Under the pieces are notes generated by a model, which worked only from the letters and a program-made list of their open reading frames with translations, did no database searches and was not told where the DNA came from. DNA of 64,000 nt, taken from contig JAPTOF010000006.1 of the NCBI GenBank assembly GCA_028554755.1, positions 14,383,001 to 14,447,000 on the forward strand, written 5' to 3'. A program made the position numbers and the translations under genes. Below, piece by piece: positions 1 through 11,510 of the stretch (positions are counted from its first letter, which is position 1; every line of letters starts with the position of its first letter). This stretch comes from Cordia subcordata (taxonomy: Eukaryota > Streptophyta > Magnoliopsida > Boraginales > Cordiaceae).

Positions 1-262
1 TTTCCCAAGTACCATCCTCTCCAATCTTGAACCTAATTTTTGCCTTGCAATTTGTCTTAACATTTGTCTTAGTGTAAAATCTTTCTCCAATGTTCCTTTT
101 GTCTTTTTTGCCACTTTTGTTGCAACAAAATTCTCTTTAGGACATGATTTTAGTGCTTCTCTTGTATCTTTTCTTTTTCTTTTCTTACACCAAATCCTAT
201 CTTATATACATTTTCATTGTACATTTGAAATGCATTTTCCTCTCCAAGCACTATTTTAACTA
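1..262 (-). pseudogene. FAR1 DNA-binding domain fragment, broken, runs off the left edge
   Basis: Translating the minus strand gives a FAR1-type zinc-binding domain (WRKY-GCM1 fold), the N-terminal part of FAR1/FHY3-related transcription factors, which descend from Mutator-like transposases. Visible pieces are EENAFQMYNENVYKIGFGVR (domain start), REFCCNKSGKK (first cysteines), TNCKAKIRFK and EDGTWE (domain end). The frame changes in the A-rich stretch around 170-190 and a TAA interrupts the second half near 140, so this copy is not translatable as it stands. The rest of the gene would lie left of the window. It could be a decayed host FAR1-related gene or part of a Mutator-like element. The family call is firm; the functional state is inferred. 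Confidence 0.75.
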
Positions 263-325
263 TTAGATATGATATTTCAACTTCATTAATCTTTAAATCA
301 TTATTATCACCTATAAGTTGAAACC

Positions 326-800
326 GTCACAGGTGTTTGTTTAGAATAAAAAGACTATTCGTTCACTATTCATAAGTTATTTATTCAGTAAAACTCACAA
401 ACCATTGCAATATCTCTTCAAAAGTAAATTTTTTCAAACAGTCACAGATGTTTGTTTAGTATGAAAACTCTATTTGTTCATAGCTCATAAGTTATTTGTT
501 CACTAAAATTCACAAAGCTTCATAATATCTGAAAACTATAAATGCCTAAATAGTCATAGATTTTTGTTCAATATAAAAAAACTGTTTGTTCAGTATTAAT
601 AAGTTATTTGTTTACTAAAAACTAATAATTGATCACAATATCTATTCATAATTAAAATTGGTTAAAAGTACCATAATTGTTTGTTTGCTATGCAAATTCT
701 ATTCGTTCATGGGAAGCTTTATCACATTTATATATGTTTGTTCATAACTCACAGTTATAACATATTTGTTCACTTAAAATTCACAGTTACAAATGTTTAT
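326..800. repeat. Degenerate ~115-bp tandem repeat
   Basis: Four to five diverged units begin near 326, 441, 552, 671 and 725. Each carries a core like GTCACAGATGTTTGTTTAG, followed by TTTGTTCA and CATAAGTTATTTGTTCA. Spacing is about 115 bases for the first four. The array lies upstream of the broken FAR1 fragment on its strand, so it could be promoter or 5' intron sequence of that gene, or subterminal repeats of a Mutator-like element. Confidence 0.6.
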
Positions 801-2139
801 TCAGTAAACATTTAATTGAATTACATGTAATTAAAGGTATTATATATTTACATTTGCAGAATATGAACAATCAGCTATACACATACATAAATTCACACAC
901 TCAAGCTATTATGACTTTGCAGTTACAAATGCATTTGCATTAAGCAAATTAGTGGAAAGACATAAACCATACACAAATTTAGTTCGATTTTTGCAGAAAG
1001 AGATTAGTTTGATTTTGAAATCATACCTTTGGATTCGATGCTTTCTATTCTCTAGACATTGTTGCTTCTATCATTGGGAAAGAGTTGAGATGTCAATTTG
1101 ATTTTAGTTGAATTGTTGAAGAAATCGAATTGAAGAATGAGATTTAAGGTTCTGTGAGAAAGAGAGGAGAAAGGAGAAACAGAGAAGAAATCGAATTGAA
1201 GAACTGAAGCTTAAGGATTTTGAGGCAAAAAAAAAAGGTGTATAATATAGGCGCGTGTTTTCACGCGAGAGGTGCACCTTCCTCATGCAAGTTCAGGCAG
1301 TGCAAGTCCATGATATATAGACCCCAATGAAGAGAAGGTGAAAAAAGAAAATAATATAAAAATATATAACTACTGATTTCAAATGAGACAATAAAAAAAT
1401 GACTATACATGATTAACTCATCAAAATTCAAGAGGCTTTAGGACATATCATGTGACCATTAACTTTCATGAGTATATTTATAGTAAATAGTTTTCAATAC
1501 TAACTAATCATTACAAGTCCCTATTGTTTCTTTTTTTTAGTTTTTAAGTTAGCTCATTTCGAAATATATATCCAAATCATTCCCAATTATTTTTTTAATT
1601 CATTAGTCCCTACCACTAAGCATTTAAGAAAAAATAACTAGAATAACTTCACTAACTCGGTAAATGAAATATATTTTTAATTATAGTGATTACTAAATAA
1701 AATGATTGAGATCCGTTATTGTATTAGTCAAGTAAATGCCTATAGTCATGACTAATTTCTAAATATGAAGGCATTATGTTTATATGATATTTAGTTAGAA
1801 AAATAAAAACACGAATAAAATTACATTTATAGATATTTAGAAAAAAAAAAAACACATAAAAAACCTATCTATACTCTTGTATAGCACAAGGTATAAAAGG
1901 ACTAGTTGTTATATAAAATTAACTTCAAGTGAGGTATCGAGCTATTTGAAAGCTCATAAAGTAACATAAGAGATAATAGAAGCAAAATTATTTGCAAATG
2001 TCTAAAGTGGAAAGCTCACAAATTTTCAAACATAAGAGAAAGAAGTATTACAACATCAATTGGACCATAAAAAAAAAGTCAGCAAAATAATTTGTCAATA
2101 TAGTGAATCGCAAGAGAAAGAAACAAAAGAAAAAAATTA
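801..2139. other. No gene recognised; AT-rich
   Basis: No credible coding sequence. Around 1,020-1,260 the plus strand is purine-rich (the minus strand is TC-rich), which would suit a 5' UTR exon of the minus-strand FAR1 locus, but no splice sites could be tied to it. The remainder is AT-rich with A-runs. Confidence 0.4.
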
Positions 2140-2975
2140 CAAAAGATGTCTGACTATCAATTCCAAATAAGACCATCAAGAAAATAACCAAATAATAAAA
2201 GGGTGCTTGAAAGTGCATATGGGCTAGTCAATTACATTGGAAATGTTAAATACTATACAATCTACATTCTTACATCAAGTTGTAAACATTTCTTTCAAAC
2301 ATAACAATCTCAACCACATCACTAATCATGCTTAAAATACAAACACTACAAGATGCCAAATTACAACAAACTTCCCACAAAATTTGTTTGGTACATATTG
2401 CAGCACTACCCCACTTCTTAAGGATGTAGAATATATTAACATACAACAAATCATTACTCCAAATATCGGTAGCTTAGATAAGGTTAGCCATGTCATTAGT
2501 ATCTCATTAATTTGTGTGCTATAATATTAATCTATAATAGAATTGAGGGATCACTAAAGCAGTGGAGCAAGCAAGGCGTTTAACCATGCATATGGAGAAC
2601 TTATGCCATGCAACCCAAATAAACAATTAGGCTTATTCATAAGAAATCAGCCATGCAATTGATCACCATGAGATGAATAAAGTATGATCGTTGCTTCATA
2701 AATACATGAAGACATAGGCTAATGAATGAATAGAGGCGCACATGTTGTTGTTGGCCCAAAGAAATAGCCCCTTCCAAATTCCAAATAGATATAACGGCCA
2801 TCTATGATTAACTAACAAGAGTAAAAACTGCCCAAGATAGCTCTTAATCTTAACCAAGTTGTCCCTTATTAGAGCTCGGTCACATTTAGATATTATAGAG
2901 ACTGAATGGTGCCTACAGTAGCTCAACGGCCAGTAATCCCAGCCGCAAAACAAGTTCCTTAGTTTTCATTTGCTA
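2140..2975. repeat. Dispersed repeat, copy A (uninterrupted)
   Basis: This stretch aligns base by base, with scattered differences, to 7,118-7,500 joined to 11,006-11,740. Shared landmarks include TACAATCTACATTCTT, CATATGGAGAA, CAATGAATGAATAGA and TTAGAGCTC. Copy A shows the arrangement before the other copy was split, which makes it the reference for the empty site. No conserved reading frame is seen; an 85-codon minus ORF here is not maintained in the other copy. The class is unknown. Confidence 0.8.
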
Positions 2976-3684
2976 GAAAATAATTATCAATCAAACACAT
3001 TTCAGAATTTTATAAAATAAAAATGAAAACTATTTTTAGAAAAAGAAAATTAGAATATGTTTTTCAAACCAAAGACAACCCAATATACAAGTTTAGCAAA
3101 ACACTAAGAATATATGTTTATCCTTTTTCTTGGATATATTATTTTCATCTTTAATTATCTTGGATTCATGATATATTTTCATTTTTACCTGTTATATATG
3201 TGAGTTATCCACATTAAAAGAAAAGTTAACATGAGGAACACCAATCCAAGAAGTAATTAAGCCATGAGATTTTTGTTTGATGGCTATATAGTTATGATTT
3301 CCTATACCTTTAACCCTTTCCATCAGAGCATATTAATGTGTAACGATATTTCCCTTTAGTAATTAGGAAGAATGTTGGAGTTTGGCGAAATAATTAATTA
3401 AAAATTTTTTTTTGGTAACTAACAAGCCAAAAGCAACTTCACTTTATCACAAATTAGAAATATCCTAAAACAAGAGCAAAAGATGATTGGATACTACTAA
3501 TCTTGCTTATAAGTATATATGTGTGTGAGTGTGTATGTACTTGTGTACACACATATGCAAACGTATATATCTACACATTTACATATACACATATATGTGT
3601 GTGTGTGTGTGTGTCTATGGGGATTAGCTTCACTTGATACACTATGTAGTCTTCCTCCAAGATTTGTTTCTCGAAAGTAGAAAG
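2976..3684. other. Intergenic, with TG/TA microsatellite at 3,515-3,615
   Basis: AT-rich spacer. It ends in a run of alternating TA, TG and CA dinucleotides around 3,515-3,615, including a pure (TG) tract at about 3,597-3,613. No gene is seen here. Confidence 0.5.
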
Positions 3685-3774
3685 ATGAAGATGATTGTCA
3701 AATATAAACTTGTTAACTTTGTTTTCCTATTGCCCATTGCCATTTTGCTCTTGCTACTTTCTACTTGCATTTGA
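3685..3774 (+). CDS. Possible small secreted peptide ORF (29 codons), perhaps truncated
   Basis: A 29-codon ORF starts MKMIVKYKLVNF and continues with a leucine/isoleucine-rich hydrophobic core ending LLLLLSTCI, then TGA. This is the shape of a signal peptide, with nothing mature after it. Upstream sequence looks like a 5' leader, with TATA-like AGTATATATG near 3,515. After the stop, another frame stays open from 3,781 to 3,963 (60 codons), so a frameshift or unrecognised splice could join a signal peptide to a short mature part. No family was recognised and it may be fortuitous. Confidence 0.25.
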   Translation: MKMIVKYKLVNFVFLLPIAILLLLLSTCI

Positions 3775-4365
3775 CCTAAGGTGGCCTTGGTCGAGGAGTT
3801 TGCTGTTGGAGTCATAATGAAATCAACCATGACGGTAAAGGAGGAAGAGATAAAGGAATTCCCTATGTTATATCCCTTTCCACATAATTCAGTTCATGGT
3901 GTACTATATTTGTGCATGGACCTCTTTGCTCCTTGCCCACTTGGTTCTTTTTTTCCCTTGTAGTAAGGTAGGGAGTATTTGTTTTAGTTACACAATTATA
4001 AAACTTTGATCACCTAATTAAATATATATATTTAGATTTAATCATAATATACAACTTTATGGCAAAAATTTAATGTCTAGAAAATTTTCTTTTTATTACA
4101 TATATAGCTTATTTAATTGGATCTTTTTCATAACATTTGCAAAGCATCTGTGAATTCGCAAGCAAAAGATATCAAATCATGACTTGGCATGCAAATAATA
4201 TTTCATTTGGAACTTAAATTAGTATTGATATTATTATTTAATGTCTTCCATTCAAAAGTATCATGCCTTGTTGATAAGATCTAGCAGAGATAAATGGAAA
4301 ACACTATTTTTATAAAAAAAATGGAATTGAACAAGTGAACATATGCATAATTAATGCTCGAAGAG

Positions 4366-4371
4366 TATAAA
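4366..4371 (+). promoter_or_regulatory. TATA box of the glycine-rich protein gene
   Basis: TATAAA sits 54 bases before the first ATG (4,420). That leaves room for a transcription start near 4,395-4,400 and a short leader, as usual for plant genes. Confidence 0.6.
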
Positions 4372-4419
4372 GGTTAGCTCTCTCTATGACAAGAATACTA
4401 AACAGAGAAAAACTCTTTA

Positions 4420-4713
4420 ATGTTTCTTGAAGTGGGCGAGACTGCAAATATGAAGAAGTTTAGAGGAGAACTTTTAAATGTTATTGTACTTGTGCTAATC
4501 ATCAGCATTTCCCTTCCTCTAGTAATGGCAAAAGGCGGCGGTGGACATGGCGGCGGACATGGTGGACACGGTGGAAGAGGAGTAATCGGCGGAGCCGGAG
4601 GGGGATGCGGAGATGAAAGATGCCATCATAACAACTCATCTAAAATTTCGTGTGCATTATACTTGTTTACCGTATTTTTATTGGCATATAGTTTCATTCT
4701 AGTATTTACTTAA
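4420..4713 (+). CDS. Small secreted glycine-rich protein
   Basis: This is an intronless 97-codon ORF. A second ATG at codon 11 (4,450) starts MKKFRGELLN followed by a strongly hydrophobic stretch and the cleavage-like sequence LPLVMA, so the real start is probably the second ATG and residues 11-38 form a signal peptide. The mature part (about 39-64) is a Gly/His-rich block (GGGGHGGGHGGHGGRG), followed by two cysteines (GCGDERC), NNSS and a hydrophobic C-terminal tail of about 20 residues, which could be a membrane anchor or a GPI signal. A TATA box lies upstream and AATAAA lies just after the stop. Plant glycine-rich proteins of this layout are cell-wall or apoplast proteins; the exact role is unknown. 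Confidence 0.7.
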   Translation: MFLEVGETANMKKFRGELLNVIVLVLIISISLPLVMAKGGGGHGGGHGGHGGRGVIGGAGGGCGDERCHHNNSSKISCALYLFTVFLLAYSFILVFT

Positions 4714-4746
4714 TGTCATACATATTATATGATATAGACACATCTC

Positions 4747-4752
4747 AATAAA
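4747..4752 (+). terminator. Poly(A) signal of the glycine-rich protein gene
   Basis: AATAAA lies 34 bases after the TAA stop of the glycine-rich ORF, a plausible near-upstream polyadenylation element. Confidence 0.45.
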
Positions 4753-5216
4753 ATAATGTGCCACAAGATTTCATGTACTACGTTTCCGCTTCAATTATGT
4801 TTTGTTCACAACTCCCTACACAATTGTTCCACTCAACCCTTAGGATGTGTCTTTTCTATCTCATGTTATACCTAACACTTGACACATGTCCAATGTAAGG
4901 ACACATACATGTAAGACTTGCAATGATATTTGTCAAGCAACTAAAATACCAAATCAATACTTTGGTTCTTTGCATACAATATCCAATTGAAATTCCCAAG
5001 TTGGCAGGTGTTTTTGCACATCCTTTAGTGGAGAAGATGCAAAAAAGACCAATAGTTCTCATGTCAAATCTTGAGGCACTATTGAGAATCTAGATGTACA
5101 ACATATCATTTGTAATATAGGGATTGATAAATCAAGTATTCATAATTTACCACCTATTACGTCTATGTACCACGCACCCTAAACATTCATGTACTGAGTG
5201 GTGACTCGCTTGTTTA
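4753..5216. other. Intergenic
   Basis: No gene or repeat was recognised between the glycine-rich protein gene and the LTR element. Confidence 0.4.
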
Positions 5217-5771
5217 TGTTGTGTGGATATGTGGCAATGATACCACTTGTTATGCTAATTGGTTGGGTAATTTTTAGTTCCTTGATGCAATAGAGATATA
5301 ATAAAGGACAACAAGAAAATAATAATACAAGAATACACGGAGTTTACATAGTTCAGCAATGTCTACATCTATGACACAACAAAATATATTCACCAGTGAA
5401 AAAAAAAAAGAGGTTATAACTTTGAAGAAAATCTCTCAAAACCTAAGCTGACTCTCTCCTAGACTAATGCAATAAGAATGCAAAATTACAAAGTTATAGA
5501 CTCACACCTTACCCTACAGCTTCTCAATGGGGTAATTAACAAACTAGAACTTCCTATTTATAGGAAACTAATGCTAATGCTACTCAATTTAGGATTTCTA
5601 TCAAGTTTAGAATTCTTATCCTACCAAGTTTAGGATTCTTATCTACAATAAATACGACGAATATTAATCCAATCTAGTTTAGGACTTCAACTCTGATTGA
5701 CCTTTTATTTGTCAATCCAAATTAGCCTCAAAATACGAGTCCATTTTCCCAAAAAAAACTCTATCTTGACA
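5217..5771 (-). repeat. 3' LTR of the short copia-type element
   Basis: Left member of the direct repeat pair. It starts TGTTGTGTGGATATGTGGCA and ends near TCTTGACA. It lacks an insertion of several dozen bases present in the right LTR near 6,700-6,770. Confidence 0.65.
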
Positions 5772-5816
5772 AAATTTTGCAAACTACAAATTTCTCTACC
5801 TTAATACAAACTTGGG

Positions 5817-6095
5817 TTGCATATTCCTACAAATAGCCAATGCAAAGTAAGTTATATTGCTAACTCTACGACATGGATATATTGTTATTGCTCATGTGAA
5901 CGTGCCTCCGAACAATTGTGTATGAAGTTGCAATGCCACCATCCTAAATTGTTGCTACAGTCAAACATTTCAATTCCAAATTTTGCATTAGAGATTGCCA
6001 TCCTTGGTGCTTGCGTATTGGATCCTGATGTAGCACATTTTACGATTTCCTCTCTTGATTTTGAACTTGAAGTTTCATCTTCCATGTCTCTTTAG
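5817..6095 (-). pseudogene. copia gag N-terminus remnant
   Basis: On the minus strand, a 66-codon ORF (5,885-6,085) contains AKFGIEMFDCSNNLGWWHC. This matches the start of Ty1/copia Gag polyproteins (K-F-x-x-E-x-F-D-G-x-N-N-F-x-x-W). It lies directly downstream of the primer-binding site, as expected for gag. It is cut short and lacks the capsid remainder and zinc knuckle, so the element cannot encode its own functions. Confidence 0.6.
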
Positions 6096-6396
6096 ATGCA
6101 ATAACCATGGCTCTAGATAATGTTTTAGGGTCGGAGGCCTGCATTGCCTACCGCCCCAACCCTCTCGACAGGGCTAGTCAATTATACACACAACTGACAA
6201 GCACCAAACGCAAGACTCATTGGAGCTCATTACCTTTTCTACCGCATCTTGATTTCTTGTCACAAATGCCAGCATTGCAAGTCAACCAACAATAGCAGAC
6301 GCCTCAAAGACAATTGGTGGCACAGCAAGCTCCTCTTGCCACTATCATCGGCCCTACTCCTTATTGATGAATTGCTGACCTAGCTCTAATACCATT

Positions 6397-7000
6397 TGTT
6401 ATGTGAATATGTGGCACTGATGCCACTTGTTGTGCTGATTTTTGGGTAATTTTTAGTTACACAATGCAATAAGATATATGAGAGGAAAAAGAATAAAATA
6501 ATGATGCAAAAATGCATGAAGTTTATGTGGTTTAGCAATCCTTCATCCACAAAGCAACAAAAAATATTCACTAATACAAAAGAGAGAAGTCACAAATTCT
6601 CTACAAAAGAGAAGAAAATTTCTCAAAACCTATGCTAACTCTCTCCTAGACTAATGCAATAAGAATGCAATATTGTAAAGTTATAGACTCACACCCCACC
6701 CTACCTCTTCCCAAGGGGGTGTGAGTTGTGGCCCATGTTTGTGGCCTAAGGTAACTAACATCAGGATAAAACATCCTATTTATAGGAAACTAATACTAAT
6801 CATGTGTGGTTTAGGATTCCTATTTGCAGTTAATAAGACTAAATGCTAATCCTATCAAGTTTAGGTTTTCTATATGTAATAAATAGGACGAATGCTAATC
6901 CTATTCGGTTTAGGACTTCAACTCTGATTGAACTTATTCTTGTCAATCCAAATTAGCCTCAAAATATGAGTCAGTTTTCTAATAGTTTGGACTTCCAACA
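6397..7000 (-). repeat. 5' LTR of the short copia-type element
   Basis: Right member of the pair. It starts TGTTATGTGAATATGTGGCA and ends ACTTCCAACA, directly bordering the primer-binding site on its left. Confidence 0.65.
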
Positions 7001-7117
7001 TGAAAAATTCTTAATCCTAATCCAAGTATCCTTAAATGTTACATAAAGGAATAGAAAATCATCAAAAAATGACTGACCATATAAGTTTAAACTAAAGAAT
7101 CCAACTCCTTACAACTC

Positions 7118-7500
7118 ATTCCAGATTTTAACTCAAACAAGACCATATGAAGCATACTCTAAATCAGAGGAAGATTAGCACTCTTGTCCTAGATCAAAAG
7201 TCAATCACATTGGAAATGTCAAATACTATGCAATCTACATTCTTGTATCACGTTGTTGACATTTCTTCCAAACCTAACATTCTCAACCACATAATTACTT
7301 ATGCTTAAAATACAAACACCAGAAGATGCCAAATTACAACAAATTTCTCCCAAAATTGATTAGGTGCATATTTTAGCAGTACCCTACTTCTTTCAAGAAG
7401 TAGAATAGACTACCAAACAACAAATCATCACTCCAAATGTTGGTAGCTTATATAAGATCAGCCACATCATTGGTATCTCGTCAATTTGTGGGTTGTAAAA
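7118..7500. repeat. Dispersed repeat, copy B, left part
   Basis: Aligns to 2,140-2,525 of copy A. The alignment stops exactly at the TGTT start of an LTR and resumes at 11,006, so the two parts were once joined. Confidence 0.8.
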
Positions 7501-7797
7501 TGTTAAAAGATGGCATGTATTCTTGGGGCACAAGTAAGCAAGTTACCTTCATAGCACAAAATTAATAGGTTGCATTATTTTTTTTAATAGGTTTTAGGAA
7601 ACTTATGCATTATAAATATATGGTAATACTCATTGTATTATGTATGGGAGACAGACCACAGTGAGGAGCCTTGTCCTATTTGCAATCAATAGTGAAATTA
7701 TTCTCTGCTGTCTGTAGACATAGCTTTAAGGCCGAACCACGTAAATTCCTCGTGTCTTTTCTTCTCCTATTCTTCATTTGTGTTGTTTTCCCTAACA
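7501..7797 (+). repeat. 5' LTR of the 3.5-kb element
   Basis: TG...CA-bounded and shorter than its partner. It holds TATA-like TATAAATATA near 7,611 and the shared AAGGCCGAACCACG near 7,727. Confidence 0.55.
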
Positions 7798-10555
7798 AAC
7801 TAGTATCAGAGCCCATTTTGCAAAACTGGGCGTGAGCGTGAGTGAAAACACATGAAAGAGTTTGCTATTTCATATAATTTGATTCGTTGCATTCGTTCAT
7901 GAAAAATGAAGCTTGTTTGAACTTGGACAAGAGTTTGGCTTGGAAAAACAGAGAAAGAGGCCACGTGTTACTTTCCAAAGTAGATGCTAGAGCATAAAGT
8001 TATCCCAAATTCAAAAAAATTTGAACCACTGTCGAGCCCGCTGACATTGAACATTCTGATGAAGAGTTCATTAGAGCTCTTGCAAAGACCAAAAAGGTTA
8101 GGTGTGTAAAGGTGAATTCGTTGGTGGTCATGGCATTGGTTAGAGCTATAGAAATCTCACCAAAGAAGAAGCTTGAAAGAGGCTTCTGTGCATCAATGGT
8201 GGATGGAGTTTGGGTTGACCAAACCTTATGCCAAAGATTCCATTAACGTCACGTGAAAATGTAAAAGCTTTTGGTGGTAGTATCGTAACCTATGGTGGTG
8301 AAAAAGTTCATGGGAAAAGCTTAAAATCAGCAACAAATGGTGTTTCATGGTGGAATGACACCAGAGTTTTTTTAATGGAGGTTGACCATACCATAAGGAT
8401 CATAATGGCACAAGGACCACAATAATGGTATCGACGTTTCTCGCGGTGGCTGGAATTGGCCGTGGCTAGAGCTTGACGAAGACGGCAACTGTTGATATTA
8501 AGTGACAGTAGAGCAACGATGACATATAAGTCAAAGCTCGCAGCGTGATCGGATCAGATAAGAAGTGTCATGGTGCGTCAGATCAGAGATCCAACAGTTA
8601 CATCTCGTTTTAGGATCGGGTCAGGTCATTGTTTGATGAGTTTGTGGGTTTGCTTCGAACGGGGAAAGAAGATGGAGTAATCGTGATTGCATATGATGTG
8701 ATGCATGCTAAGTTGACGAGCTCGCATGCTGTAGACCATCAAATCATGGTTAGTCAGATGGATTTGTTATCCAGTGAATTGCATACATGACTGATAGCAT
8801 GAGCTTGCTGTTTTTTACTTTGACTCCTTTAACCACTACCTTTGACTGCTTTAACCAAGGCATGATTGAACCTGAATGGAGTTGACCAAGGACTATCTCA
8901 ACATTTTTTGAATGCGTAGAATTCAATTTTTAGCTCCGTTTGGCAAAATTCAACTCTAAAGTGCATATTTTTGAGATTTTGTCCACTTTGATCAGGTGTT
9001 GATCAGAGTTGACTAGGGGTTCCCAAAGGTTTTTCGACATATTGAGTTCGAATTTACAGTCTATTTTACCAAATTGCAAGTGGTTGTATATGTTTTTGGA
9101 GTGAATGAGATCGTTTTGACTTTTGAAGAGGTGTGAACATGGAGACATTGATGGATGGACGTTGTGTGGTCTTCTTGGATGAGTACGATCATGATTTTTA
9201 ATGGTTATATCGAGGAGAATTAATGAATACACTACACTCTTATGGCAATGTGGGCCACATGTGAAAGAATGATTGACTGCGATGAACTAATGGGTGCTGT
9301 GTTGCGAAGAAGATAAGGAGACTCATATGTGGTGAATGTGTGTCTTAGGCAAGCAGATTGAGGCCTAGTTCAGTGGAGCGGTCGTGTGGGTTCTTTATAG
9401 AGGTAGTAATCACTTGGATGCAAACTTGTAGGGTGATTGGTGTACTCATGAAGACAATGAGCCTTCGAATAAGATGTTGAGTGGAGAGCAGTATGCATCT
9501 CGAAAAGGACATAGGTTGAAGGCTTTTTGGAAAAGTTAGTGAACTCTTTTGGAGAAAGATAGTGCTTTCATGATGTTGCCATGAGTCAAAGATTGGAGAC
9601 TAAGGCATGCAATGAGCTAATTCAATCTCAATCCGTAGCTTCTGTAGATACTCTTTAGTGGTGGTTGTCTTGCTAATGTGATGCTATGCTCGCTTGGAGG
9701 ATGGTAAGCTAGAAGTGAAGAACAATGCATGTGGAGGACAAGGTTTTATGTTGTGGTCTTCAGAGAATGAGTCTCCAGGGTTTTTAATAGAGAGCATAGG
9801 ACCACAAGAGAGACTAAGAAACAGTAGTTAAGTGCAGATCTTAGAGTAAGGGAACAAGTGGAGCTGGGTTGCTCAAGAGTCCCGTAAAGTAGCAAGTGAA
9901 GCAGTTTATGTGACTTGGCAATTGAAGGTACACAGTGGTTGTGTCTTAGAGCTAATTTGAACTATGGTGCCATGAAGGAGGTAGAGCTTGCTACAAAAGC
10001 TCCGAAAGCACTCTAAGAGATGGCGAGAGGTAGTTAAATCATGTGGACTCAACAGATTAAGATGGGTGTGTCTTATGGATGGTAGTACAATGTGGCACTG
10101 AATGATGAGAGGATGAGTTGGAGGATCTCTAGGATTTGCATTGAAGGCTGATGTGTGTTTGGGAAGGACATGGTGCATAGTCGAGGCTCCCATTGTAAGA
10201 TTAGGGTTCCAGTCCTAGTGAAATTCAATGAGTTGGTACTGTGGGTGAAGATGGTGTTTTTCACATACACAGATCTAAGGAAGAGATGGAGTGATAGAAG
10301 AATTAGCTATTGAGGATGTTGTAAATGCTCAGAAAAGTTCCTTAGATCAATGTAGAGCATTGTAGATGTTATTTCAATCTTGAGGTGATCGTGAGAAACA
10401 AGGAGATATCGTCGAACAAGTTCTAACAAGTAGCTAAGGACTTGGGAGGTATAGGCAATGCATGGTAGCTGGCCTTTCGTGGGGCAGTCTATTAGCTTAA
10501 GCAAGAGAGATTCAAGATTATTGATGAGGAGCAGATACGCTCCAAGATAGATATT

Positions 10556-11005
10556 TGTTGGAATATGGCTCGTATTCTAATCAAGCCTTAGGAATGTGGG
10601 CCGTAGGAATCCTAATCTTGATCAAATTAAGAAGTCTGCCTTATTTGTTCTCATATCAAATCTCTAGTCTTACCATATTTTAGAGTATTACTATATTCGT
10701 AGTACCGTCATATTGGTTATTTCTTGTACTTTATAAATAGAAGTTGTGCCTAGTATAATTGTGTGACAGAAAAACAGAGAAAGGATAAAGAGCGAGTGAC
10801 CTTGAAGGTGAGAAGAGCATCAAGGACGAGGTCATCCAAGCCCGAGCCCTTTCTCCTTGTATTTGTTCCTATCATAATGGAATTCTCTTGTTTGCTCGTG
10901 CACATAAGCAAAAGGCCGAACCACGTTAAAAATATTGGTATCCATCGTATTTATATCTTTTTCTATTTTATCTATCTTCGTTCCGAACACTCTGAATTTC
11001 TAACA
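10556..11005 (+). repeat. 3' LTR of the 3.5-kb element
   Basis: TG...CA-bounded. It holds a TATA-like CTTTATAAATAG near 10,730 and the shared AAGGCCGAACCACG near 10,911. It ends exactly where repeat copy B resumes. Confidence 0.6.
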
Positions 11006-11265
11006 TAATATTTTCCTATAATAAAATTAGGGGATTACTAACCGAGAGAAGTAGGCGATGGGCTTGGCCACGCATATGGAGAATTTGATCCATGCAAACC
11101 AAATAAATAGCCAGGCTCATTTCCAATAAGTCAACCATGTGATCGATCACCACGTGGCAGACAAACTCTGATTGTTGCTTCATCAAATATGAGATGACGT
11201 AGGCCAATGAATGAATAGAAAGCATGCACATTGTTGTTGACCCAAAGAAACAACCTCTTTGGAAT

Positions 11266-11510
11266 AGGTGAGTTGGTAAGTGGCCAGGTGACTAGGGTGG
11301 AGACACCCTGACAACGCGGGATCGAGTCCGTGTGGCGGCAGTACTCCGCTGAAATATTGCGGGGGCTGTTGCTGGATTTCCATGCCCGTTGGTCCTCTCC
11401 CTGGTCAGGCTGCCACTCACGCACATCCCTCGATTTACCTCCCGCCTGGTTAAGGGGCCTCTGGCCAGGTGGGAAAGGGGTTCTCCTTTGGTTAACCCTT
11501 TAAAAAAAAA
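11266..11510 (+). mobile_element. tRNA-derived SINE with target-site duplication
   Basis: A 245-base GC-rich insertion is flanked by a perfect direct repeat at 11,244-11,265 and 11,511-11,532 (AAAGAAACAACCTCTTTGGA plus AT). Near its 5' end is an A-box-like GTTGGTAAGTGG (11,272-11,283), and 11,319-11,329 reads GGATCGAGTCC, matching the RNA polymerase III B box. It ends in a run of A that merges with the second target copy. Internal pol III promoter, poly(A) tail and long target duplication together define a plant SINE mobilised by a LINE. It encodes no protein; a 90-codon minus ORF across it is incidental. Confidence 0.92.
11319..11329 (+). promoter_or_regulatory. RNA polymerase III B box of the SINE
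   Basis: GGATCGAGTCC fits the tRNA T-loop-type consensus GGTTCGANNCC, about 36 bases after the A-box-like motif, the usual spacing in tRNA-derived SINEs. Confidence 0.75.

Larger units (their letters stand above)
5217..7000 (-). mobile_element. Short non-autonomous copia-type LTR element
   Basis: Two direct repeats, 5,217-5,771 and 6,397-7,000, share long stretches such as CCTATTTATAGGAAACTAAT and GTCAATCCAAATTAGCCTC and act as LTRs. Both start TGTT on the plus strand and end in CA. Just left of the right LTR, GCTCTAATACCA (6,383-6,394) is the reverse complement of a tRNA-Met primer-binding site with one mismatch, so the element reads on the minus strand and the right repeat is the 5' LTR. 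The internal part is only about 625 bases, as in TRIM-type elements. The LTRs differ by indels, so the insertion is old. No target duplication was found. Confidence 0.75.
7501..11005 (+). mobile_element. LTR retrotransposon without recognisable coding capacity (LARD-like)
   Basis: The element interrupts repeat copy B. The putative 5' LTR is 7,501-7,797 (TGTTAAAAGA to CCTAACA). It is followed by TAGTATCAGAGC at 7,801-7,812, which matches the tRNA-Met primer-binding consensus at 11 of 12 positions. The putative 3' LTR is 10,556-11,005 (TGTTGGAATA to TTTCTAACA). The LTRs share AAGGCCGAACCACGT near their 3' ends but differ in length (297 and 450) and elsewhere, so they are old or rearranged. Flanks TAAAA (7,496-7,500) and TAATA (11,006-11,010) are an imperfect 5-bp target duplication; copy A has TAATA. 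The 2.76-kb interior has no gag or pol domains I recognise. Confidence 0.7.

Noticed and set aside
326..800. Regularly spaced repeats considered as a CRISPR array
   Set aside because: The units are diverged, lack unique spacers of constant length, and the DNA is clearly plant nuclear.
8228..10504. Scattered 65-100-codon ORFs in the 3.5-kb LTR element
   Set aside because: None shows gag, protease, integrase or RT motifs; treated as non-coding interior.
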